A DNA stretch of 64,000 bases, taken from the NCBI GenBank assembly GCA_024220525.1, contig JAMYWO010000104.1, forward strand, positions 50,266 through 114,265, written 5' to 3'. The notes under the pieces were generated by a model. It ran no database searches. It was not told the origin of the DNA and was given only the letters and a program-made list of their open reading frames with translations. The number at the start of each line of letters is the position of its first letter. Positions within the stretch are counted from its first letter, which is position 1. A program made the translations under genes and the position numbers. This DNA comes from Cochliopodium minus (taxonomy: Eukaryota; Discosea; Himatismenida; Cochliopodiidae). This document shows, piece after piece, positions 21,790-31,053 of this stretch.

Positions 21790-22964
21790 ATGAATGAAGT
21801 TGAAAAGAAACTTTTTACAAAACAAAAAACAACAACAAATACATTAAAATCAAAAAATATAACATATTTGGAAGATATCAAAGCTTATATGATAACAACG
21901 TAAATTATTTTTCGTCAAGTAGTTAAATTGTCCTCCCTAAATCTTGTAAAAAAAAAAATTTAAACAAGAACACTGATTACCGAAAACATAATTGTCAATC
22001 AGAAGTTTGAAATCAATAATGTAAATGAAGAAGATAATCTAAAAAAGAGAAAATTGGATCTCTCGAATAAAATCAATAATTTAAAACGAAAGAAGCAATT
22101 ATTTTACGATAATCCACTCAAGAAAATAGATGAAGAAAACATACAAGTTTTTAATGCTGTTCCAAAGTGTTTTAAATCTTTTCTAGGTTTGAATAATGGT
22201 AATATCATGAATATTCTTTTTTAAATCCTTTCATGGATATATCTTCAAAGATCCTTGAAAACTATTCTAATTTAATAATTTTTAATTTTAAAAAATTAAT
22301 TTTCCTTTGATAACTTTTAAACTTTTCTTCAAAAATTATTGATACCAAACTATCATTCACCATTATAAACTGTTTATTTTAAAATAAAGAAACCATGTAT
22401 GCAAGTGTAAAGTTCGAACCAAATATGCCAGACAGATATTACAATCCAAAAAATTTTGAAATAGAAGATATTTCAGTAAGCTTATCCTTGTCTTTTGGGT
22501 TCAATCCAGAACAAGTGAGAAACAAAAAGCTTGGATTTTTAACTCCGTCTTACTCTGAAACGGAATTAGATCAAATGGCAAAGGTAAAAAAAAAAAATTT
22601 ATCAATCTATTGGAAAAGTAATACAATGGAAAGAGAAATCATTATTTGAAAAATTAAAATCTTTTAAATAAGAATTTCTCAAAAATATTAAAAGTTTTTT
22701 TTAATTTTTAAAATATTCTTGTAATTCATTTGAAATTTTTTTTGTTTAAAGAGACTTTTGGATGTGTGCAAAGATACTGTAAATTATGTTAGAAGTTTCA
22801 CATTCAGAAAGACAAAAGAAGGAAAAATAATTGCTTTAGACACTTATTGTGTATATTATTGTGTTGACAGAAGACCACACAAGTCTTTCTGCTTTGTTAA
22901 AGGGAAATCTCTGTTGTCTCCAAACGAAATTGATGACCTAACCCCTAGATTTGAATCTTTTTGA
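21790..22964 (+). CDS. Zn2Cys6-family member lacking the zinc cluster but keeping the C-terminal domain (family copy 6)
   Basis: Four exons, about 21790-21899, 21969-22198, 22390-22583 and 22752-22964. The N-terminus (MNEVEKKLFTKQKTTTNTL) has no cysteines. A short lysine-rich coiled coil (KRKLDLSNKINNLKRKKQL) leads to the C-terminal domain: TMYASVKFEPNMPDRYYNP, LSLSFGFNPEQVRNKKLGF, LLDVCKDTVNYVRSFTFRKT and a PHKSFCFVKGKSLLSPNEID end. Two introns found in other copies (after EDIS and near the end) are absent. Without a DNA-binding cluster it could act as a partner or inhibitor of the other family members. That is inference. Confidence 0.78.
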
Positions 22965-23502
22965 TTTTTTTTTCGGATACACCACTCACTTTTCTTTTTG
23001 ATCTATTTTTTCTTTTTGATGATTTTTTCAAAATTATTTTTCTTTGTTAACTCTCTTCATTCTAACTTTTAACAAATTTTAAAATAAAATTAATTAATTT
23101 TTTCTTACAATTTCATTCCTAAAACTATGACAAGGTTAAATACATATTTTTTGCTTATTTTGACAGTCAACATTAAAATTCAATAATTAATTTTTACGAT
23201 AAAAAAAAAATTTTATTTAGAGGGTAATTAAATTTAAAAAAACCATTAAAAATAAACTTCGTTTTATTTATTGAATCTGTTTTCACCATTCATAAGAGTT
23301 GGATAGGATGATTTTTTTTATTTTTCTTTATGTTTATGGATTCCATAGTGAATTTATTAAACAAGAAAGTAACAATGCTTTTTAGATTTCAACATTTTTC
23401 AAATCCCAAAAGGATAATAAAACTTTAAATTTTTTAATTAATTTAGATATTAAAAATATTTAATTTACATAAATAAAAAAAAAAATAACATAAAAAAAAA
23501 AA
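22965..23502. other. Intergenic spacer between family copies 6 and 7
   Basis: About 540 bases, A/T-rich, ending in A-rich leader sequence. No exon or RNA gene recognised on either strand. Confidence 0.5.
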
Positions 23503-25251
23503 ATGGAATTAATCCAAGACGAAAATGAACCTAATTATTACAACGAACAAGAAAATAAAAATATTAAGAAAAGAGCAAAAACTGAAAATTTTTTAGAATA
23601 TGAATTAAACAAAAATTTTTCTTCATCTTGCAAAAATTGTTTGGAAATGGATCTGATGTGTGATAACAATATTATATGCTTTAATTGTGGAATTTATAAT
23701 TTGACATGTACCTATCTTGAAGAATCGGAAATCATGCAGAGCAATAAAAGTAAATTGAATAAATCCAAATTTGTCAAATTAGAAGAGGGAAGAGATAATA
23801 TGGTGGATGTGGAAGAATCCAATCTATTTATGTCAAACAAACCAGAAATAAATATTGATGAGGAAATAATTGAAGAGGAAATTGATGGGGGAAAAAATAA
23901 ATATAAATCCTTAAAGATGTTTGATCTATCAAATCAAGATAAAAAGGAATCTACTTTACCAACCAATAAAAATTTTTCTATAGATGTATCAAAAACTTCC
24001 CTATCAAAAAATAATTCGTCAGATGTTCGAATGAGTCACGTATTTTCGAGCAATGTGGAAAGGCAACAACAGTTGGACAATGTAATCCACAAATTGAATA
24101 ATTTAAAAGGAAAGAAAGAAATTGAGAAAATTAATAGTGAAGGGAAGACTCCAAATCAAACCTTCTTCAAAGATATTCCAAATAAAAATAAAAATATTTT
24201 TAATATTGGTATTATCGAAAACTATAATAAGAAAAATAATCCCTCAACGAAGAGGAAAAATAAAATTAAACCTTCCACCACCAAAAAAAATTCCTCAACA
24301 ACCAAGATAATCACATATATTGAAAAGATACAAACAATAAAGACGATTGAAACACATATCAAAGAAAAATACGAAGAATGCGAAGAAAATCAAGATGATG
24401 AATATTCAACAGAAAAAAGTGAGAAAGATACTATCAAGAAAATAGAAGAGATCAAATACAAAAGAAAAGTGTTGCAACACAAGATAGAAGCTATGAAGAA
24501 TGAGAAGAATGAATCCATTTTACAAAATTTCGGCGAAAAAGAAGATGATTGCCTATTAATACCAAATGTTCCAAGAGTATTTCTTCCAAAACTAGGAATA
24601 AAATCTGGTAAATCAAGTTTATTAAAAAAGTTAAAAATCAAATCCAAATTTTTTTTTTGACAGGAGCGATGTACTGTACTATATCTTTCGAAAAAAATAT
24701 GCCTGACAGTTATTATAATCCTCTTAATACGATCTTGGAAGATGTTTCTGGTAATCCATATTTTTTCCTTTCATTTCTTTCTAAAACAAACTAAATAATC
24801 TAGAAAATTTGGCTTTGTCAATGGGTTATAATCCATCAAAATTTAAAAATTTCAAACTATCATCAATCACGCCAAATTATTCTAAAGAAGAAATGGAAAA
24901 ATATTCTAGAGTAAACATACTTTTCTTTATTTATAGTTTTTATTTTTATCTTTTTATTTTTTTAAAATAGGGTCTTTTGAGCGTTTGTAAACTAGATGTT
25001 AATTATATTAGAATTCTTTCTTTTAGAAAAACTTCGAATGGAAATGTTGTTGCTTTAGACCAAGTCAGCGCAATGTATAATTATAACGGAAAGCCTCACA
25101 AAGCGTAAAATAATTTAAAATTATATTAATAAACATCAATTCTAACTTTAACTTATCTTTTTTAAATAGATTCACCTTTGTTAAAAGCAAAGCGATCTTG
25201 ACACCTCAAGAAATTGATAACAATTTGAGTGCAATATTTTTACCTTTGTAA
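23503..25251 (+). CDS. Zn2Cys6-type cluster protein with conserved C-terminal domain (family copy 7)
   Basis: Five exons, about 23503-24607, 24664-24750, 24804-24910, 24971-25104 and 25170-25251. The cluster CKNCLEMDLMC ... CFNCGIYNLTC keeps the family spacing, but Pro before the fourth Cys is replaced by Ile. The middle is long and Ser/Asn/Lys-rich, with the segment ITYIEKIQTIKTIET shared with copies 8 and 9. The coiled coil and VFLPKLGIKSG follow, then AMYCTISFEKNMPDSYYNP and LSVCKLDVNYIRILSFRKT to the end. All four family introns are present in the same places. Putative nuclear regulator. Confidence 0.84.
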
Positions 25252-25504
25252 ATCTAATACCAACAAGATTTGTATTATTTATTTATTTATTATTAGCTCA
25301 TTTATTGTCCAAATAAAGTTCTTTTTTTCAAATTTCTCTTATAAAGAGTTTTCAATTTTAACAAATTTTCATTCAAAATTTCTTTTCAATTCATTCTTAA
25401 TGTTAATCAAGAAACTTTTCTCTCAAATGGTTCACTAGTTTGTTTCGATTTGAGAAGGGAGATTATATGAATGAAAATTTTAAAAAATTAAAATAAAATT
25501 GGAA

Positions 25505-27170
25505 ATGATTAAAAGGGAAGAAGAGAATGAGGATTTATTCTTAAACTTTGAGCAAGAGAATGAAGAGATAAATTCTTGTTATCAATGTTCAATAGATATG
25601 TTGAATTGTGATGGTTTATTTCCATGTTTGAATTGTATGATCAATAAAACAGAATGCAAAATATTTGAAGGAGTGGAAACAAAAAATAATTTGGATATTG
25701 ATCTATCTTTGGAGAATAAACCCAAAATAAAAATTGGAGAGGAAATAAATTTTGAAGAGGAAGTTCAAAGAGAGTTGGATTTTAAAATGGAGGAGATCAA
25801 TCTATTCATTGATACCAATGGAATGGAATCACAAACATTTATTATTAATCCTTCATACTCAACAAATCATGAAATAAAGGAACAGATCAACAAAATTCGA
25901 AATAAATTGAATTTAATGAAAGAAAAACAGAATAACAATCAAATATTGACTATAAAACCTGAAATAAATAGTGAAGGAAAGAGAATAATAAACCAACTTC
26001 CAAATGAGAATAATTTTTCAAACAATCCTCATCCCATCAAACAAAATATAAATAATTTTTATTATCACAATAAAAATATTCCCGCAACATCCTCAACAAC
26101 ATATTTCAATATCTCCTCAAATAAAAAGAAAAAGATAACTTACATTGAAAAAATAGAGACGATAAAAACAATTGAAACTCAAATGGAAGATGTTGATGAA
26201 GAGAATGATGACACAGATGATCAAGAAGATCAAGAAATAGAAAAGAAAATAGAAGAGATAAGATATGAAAAGCAAATGATCAAACAAAAGATTGAGGAAA
26301 TGAAGAATCAAAAAAATGAGATCATCCCCGATATTTTTGGGAATAATATTGAAGAAGGAAGAATGTTGATCCCCAAAATTCCAAGTATATTTCTTCCAAA
26401 ACTTGGTATAAAATCAGGTAAAAAAATAAAAATTTTAAAGATTCGAAATCTCAAATTGATTTAAAAAATAATATAATATTAAATTCAAGATTGAATATTT
26501 ATTAAAACTTTAAAATTTTTTTTTGTCAATTTATTTTTCAATTTAAATAGGAACGATGTATTTCACTCTCACTTTCGAAAAAAATATGCCTGACAACTAT
26601 TATAATCCGAGAAACATAGTTTTGGAAGATGCGTCAGGTATTGTTTCATCTTGACTTCATTTGTATTTTGATTTATTGCTTTTGATTTTACAGAAAATTT
26701 TACAATGACCCTGGGTTTTACTCCACCTCAAATCTTAGGAATTAAACTTGGATTCTTGACCCCAAATTATTCTCAAGAAGAAATGGAAAAGTATTCAAAG
26801 GTATTTTTTTTTTTTTCATTTTTCTTTTTAATAATTACTAAAGATGAGTTTATTAAATAATTTATCTTTCATTTTTTTTATAAAAATAGGGTCTTTTGAG
26901 TGTTTGTACAAAAGATGTTAATTACATTAGAATTCTTTCATTCAGAAAAACTGCAAATGGAAATGTAATTGCTTTTGACCAAGTCAGTGTGATGTATAAT
27001 TACAACGGAAAACCTCACAAAGCGTAACAAATAAACAATTATTTTCGACTTCATTTTTTTCATTCTACCTTTTTTTTTTCAATAGTTTTACTTTTGTTAA
27101 AAGCAGAGCAGTTTTAACTCCTCATGAAATTGATAATAACTTGAGTGCCAGATTCTTAGTTCTTAATTAA
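25505..27170 (+). CDS. Zn2Cys6-type cluster protein (family copy 8)
   Basis: Five exons, about 25505-26417, 26551-26637, 26694-26800, 26890-27023 and 27086-27170. I chose ATG 25505 (MIKREEENEDLFLNFEQ) because upstream codons are non-ATG. The cluster is CYQCSIDMLNC ... PCLNCMINKTEC. The acidic and coiled-coil segments, IFLPKLGIKSG and the full C-terminal domain (TMYFTLTFEKNMPDNYYNP, LSVCTKDVNYIRILSFRKT) are all present and in frame across all splice sites. It is nearly identical to copy 9 downstream; relative to that copy it lacks about 25 residues near residue 118. This is the intact member of a recent tandem pair. Confidence 0.86.
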
Positions 27171-27303
27171 TTTAACAATTATTTGTTATATGTTTAATTG
27201 TTTGTATAAAAGAAATTTATTTATAAAAGACTTTTTCATTTATTAAAAAAAATCGGAATTCTTTTTTTTATTTATCATATAAAAAATTAAATAAAATTGG
27301 AAA

Positions 27304-29056
27304 TGTTTAAAAGGGAAGAAGAGAATGAGGATTTATTCTAAACTTTGAGCAAGAGAATGAAGAGATAAATTCTTGTTATCAATGTTCAATAGATATGTTG
27401 AATTGTGATGGTTTATTTCCATGTTTGAATTGTATGATCAATAAAACAGAATGCAAAATATTTGAAGGAGTGGAAACAAAAAATAATTTGGATATTGATC
27501 TATCTTTGGAGAATAAACCCAAAATAAAAATTGGAGAGGAAATAAATTTTGAAGAGGAAGTTCAAAGAGAGTTGGATTTTAAAATGGAGGAGATCAATCT
27601 ATTCATTGATACCAATGGAATGGAATCACAAAGTTTAAAGATTGAAAACAATTTAAATTTTGACAAAGAGGATATTTCCTCACCCAAAAATAATTCACCA
27701 AAAACACCACCTATTAATCATCCTTCATACTCAACAAATCATGAAATAAAGGAACAGATCAACAACATTCGAAATAAATTGAATTTAATGAAAGAAAAAC
27801 AGAATAACAATCAAATATTGACTATAAAACCTGAAATAAATAGTGAAGGAAAGAGAATAATAAACCAACTTCCAAATGAGAATAATTTTTCAAACAATCC
27901 TCATCCCGTCAAACAAAATATAAATAATTTTTATTATCACAATAAAAACATTCCCGCAACATCCTCAACAACATATTTTAATATCTCCGCAAATAAAAAG
28001 AAAAAGATAACTTATATTGAAAAAATAGAAACGATAAAAACAATTGAAACTCAAATGGAAGATGTTGATGAAGAGAATGATGACACAGATGATCAAGATG
28101 ATCAAGAAATAGAAAAGAAAATAGAAGAGATAAGATATAAAAAGCAAATGATCAAACAAAAGATTGAGGAAATGAAGAATCAAAAAAATGAGATCATCCC
28201 TAAAATTTTTGGGAAAAATATTGAAGAAGAAAAAATATTGATCCCTAATGTTCCAAGTATATTTCTTCCAAAACTTGGTATAAAATCAGGTAAAAAAATA
28301 AAAAAATTTAATTTTAAAGATTCGAAATCTCAAATTGATTTAATATAATATTAAATTCAAGATTGAATATTTATTAAAACTTTTTAAAATTCTTTTTTGT
28401 CAATTTATTTTTCAATTTAAATAGGAACGATGTATTTCACTCTCACTTTCGAAAAAAATATGCCTGACAACTATATAATCCAAGGAACTCAGTTTTGGAA
28501 GATATATCAGGTACAAAAATCTATTGATTTCTTTTTATTGTATTTCTTTGTGAAATATTTGTTAATTGATTTTCATCCTCCAGAAAACTTGGCAATGACC
28601 CTGGGTTTTGCTCCACCTCAAATTAAAGGAATTAAGCTTGGATTCATGACTCCAAAATATTCTCAAGAAGAAATGGAAAAGTATTCAAAGGTATTTTTTT
28701 TTTTTTCATTTTTCTTTTTAATAATTACTAAAGATGAGTTTATTAAATAATTTATCTTTCATTTTTTTTTATAAAAATAGGGTCTTTTGAGTGTTTGTAC
28801 AAAAGATGTTAATTACATCAGAATTCTTTCATTCAGAAAAACTGCAAATGGAAATGTAATTGCTTTGGACCAAGTTGCTGTTATGTATAATTACAACGGA
28901 AAACCTCATAAAGCGTAAATTTTTAAAAACAATTATTTGAATTAATTTGAATTAATTTTTTAACTCAATAGTTTCACCTTTGTTAAAAACAGAGCAGTTT
29001 TAACTCCTCATGAAATTGATAATAACTTAAGTGCCCGGTTTTTAGTTCTTAATTGA
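27304..29056 (+). pseudogene. Recently duplicated Zn2Cys6-family member with two frame breaks (family copy 9)
   Basis: Near-identical to copy 8 along its whole length and with the same exon plan. From ATG 27304 the frame runs only 12 codons (MFKREEENEDLF) and then hits a stop, because one T present in copy 8 is missing near 27339. The open frame resumes so that the next possible Met (27395) lies inside the zinc cluster, losing its first two cysteines. A second one-base loss near 28471 changes the NYYNP motif and the frame of exon 2. The remaining exons (28584-28690, 28781-28914, 28972-29056) are intact. It could be a young pseudogene; sequencing error is an alternative because both sites are in AT-rich runs. 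Confidence 0.7.
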
Positions 29057-29197
29057 TTAACATTTATTTGATTTGTATAAATGAGATTTATTTATTGGCT
29101 TGGAAAGACTTATTTTTTTATTTGGATAATTTTAATAGGATTTTTATAATATAATATTGATTTATATTATATTCAGTTGACCATGAAATAAAAAAAA

Positions 29198-29313
29198 ATG
29201 AAAGCAAATGAGCTTCTGTTCCTAAACTTGGAACAAAATGAAGAGATAAATTCTTGTTATCAATGTTCAATAGATATGTTGAATTGTGATGGTTTATTTC
29301 CATGTTTGAATTG
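29198..29313 (+). CDS. Zn2Cys6-family N-terminal fragment cut by assembly join (family copy 10)
   Basis: Starts at ATG 29198 after a poly-A leader and reads MKANELLFLNLEQNEEINS, followed by the start of the zinc cluster, CYQCSIDMLNC and PCLNC. It then runs into the single N at 29314 and a tandem repeat. From the cluster onward it is identical to copies 8 and 9, but its first residues differ, so it is a distinct copy. The rest of the gene is not in the window. Confidence 0.75.
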
Positions 29314-29391
29314 NAAATAAATAAAATAAATAAAATAAATAAAATAAATAAAATAAATAAAATAAATAAAATAAATAAAATAAATAAAATA
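29314..29391. repeat. Single unknown base plus period-9 AAATAAAAT-type microsatellite
   Basis: N at 29314, followed by about 75 bases of a perfect A/T repeat with a 9-base period. To the left a + strand gene stops mid-motif. To the right a minus-strand iron transporter loses its 3' exons. Both truncations point to missing sequence at this join. Confidence 0.8.
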
Positions 29392-29410
29392 GTAATTTTT
29401 TTTCCATTAC

Positions 29411-30309
29411 CAATAAATACATTTTTTTTCTTGGAGAGGATATTTACAATGAGGGAAGCTTCATCTTGGGGAATTCCCTTTGCGACATAATGTTTAACTA
29501 ATTTTTGTTTTTCTTTTTCTGTGTCCACTTCAATATCTTCCAACTTTTGTTTGTGAATGTGGTTGTAGTGGTCTATTTCTGCCTAAACATAAATTTTTTA
29601 TTAAAAAATAATACAAATAAATCCTTCAAATTATTTGGATCTTCATATTTTTTTGGGAAATCTATTTTATTAAAAAGAATAAAAAAAAATTATGTTTTAT
29701 TTAAAGAATAATAAAAATATATTTAAAAGCTCATGTTTAAACATTATAAAATATTTTTTTAAAAATAATATGAATATGAATAAAAATAGAAAAAAAATTC
29801 ACATTTTAATTAATAAAATATTAATAAAATTAAATATAAAAAGTTGAATATAAAATGTTAAATATAAAATGTTAAATTTTAAAAAATTTTACTTGGGCAG
29901 AGATCCAATCACCAAACCCCATAGATAAAGCGTCCGCGAAGAGATTGGCAGTCCCCAATATCAATGTCACTTCGAATGGGAGTTCTGCTCCCTCCACCCC
30001 ACTCACTATAGCGAATGTGGTGATGATCCCATCAAGACCTCCGTAAACAATGCTTTTTATGTACTTTCCATTTATCCTTTTTTTTTTTTTAAATTTTATT
30101 TATAATTTCAGTGAAAAAAAATAAATAAAAAAAAAGAAAGTGAGTCATCTTCATTTTATGGAAGTATATTTTTCTATTCTCTATATTGAATCTTTAAAAT
30201 TATTCTGATTTATCATTATCATACTTGTTCATTTTTATATTTTCTTTAAAATTTTTTTTGTTTACCATATTGAATTGTCTTTCATTTCTTCATTACCATT
30301 TTCTTTCAT
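29411..30309 (-). CDS. Vacuolar iron transporter (VIT1/CCC1 family), 3' end missing
   Basis: Three exons are seen on the minus strand: about 30309-30266 (MKENGNEEMKDNSIW, tentative), 30076-29893 and 29582-29411. The middle exon has the family hallmark KYIKSIVYGGLDGIITTFAI, then GTANLFADALSMGFGDWISA. The next exon has LEDIEVDTEKEKQKLVKHYV and KGIPQDEASLIVNIL, the cytosolic metal-binding helical region between membrane segments 2 and 3. The family moves Fe2+ (or Mn2+) from cytosol into vacuoles and has five membrane helices. Helices 3-5 are absent here because the gene runs into the repeat and the N at 29314. Family call is strong; the first exon is uncertain. Confidence 0.85.
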
Positions 30310-31053
30310 CAAATAAACTTTGGGAAAGGAATATATATTTATTTTTTGATGAGTAAGAATTTTCTTTAAATATGAAACCTACAAAATACAATAGCTATGA
30401 GAAGGAAGATTATAAAGATGATTCTCATTTTCTTCAAAATGAACTCGATTTTTTTAATTATATCTTATTATTTGGCCATTTTTGAAAGTATATTTGTAAA
30501 AAAAAAAAAAGGAAAAATGGAAATCATTTCGAATAAATTTCAATCAAATTTACAAAGAAGAAAATTAAAATAAGAGATCATTTTAAAACAACATAAATTA
30601 CATTCAATTACTTTTTTATTTTTCAATTCTCTTTTTGATAATTTCGATCATTCTGCCTTTCACAAAGCTCTGTAGAATTTTAGGAAAGAATAAAGTAAGC
30701 TATGTTTCACCAATAGGAGTTAAAGAGGTAATGTATCCATTATTTTCTTTCTGTTTTTAATAAAAGAAGATCACAGTTTTTCTTCGATTGTTAAAATTGA
30801 TTATGATCAAGGGTATTTATGAAAAATGAGTTATCTCCACCGTTTAAATTGCTTTCACATTTCAAACCACAAAAATAAAAATTTTTAATAAATTTTGAAT
30901 CACGTGTATTATAATAATAATTTAATCAAATGGATATCATAAGATGTTCTATAATAAGCAAAGATTGCTTTCAGCCTTTTTTAAATTATTTTTAAACACA
31001 ATTTCGAGAGAAAAAGAAAAAAAATATTTTGATCAAAATAAATCTCAAAGAAA
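30310..31053. other. Intergenic region with a possible stray terminal exon
   Basis: About 740 bases between the divergently transcribed iron transporter and SEC16 genes, mostly A/T-rich. On the minus strand, about 30699-30630 reads LTLFFPKILQSFVKGRMIEI...EK followed by TAA after a possible acceptor; no upstream exon was found. At about 30430-30380 a minus-strand hydrophobic stretch (MRIIFIIFLLIAIVFC) precedes a possible donor. Neither can be assigned to a gene. Confidence 0.35.

Noticed and set aside
29315-29391. Possible CRISPR-like or satellite array
   Set aside because: A period-9 A/T microsatellite without spacers, beside an N; simple repeat only.
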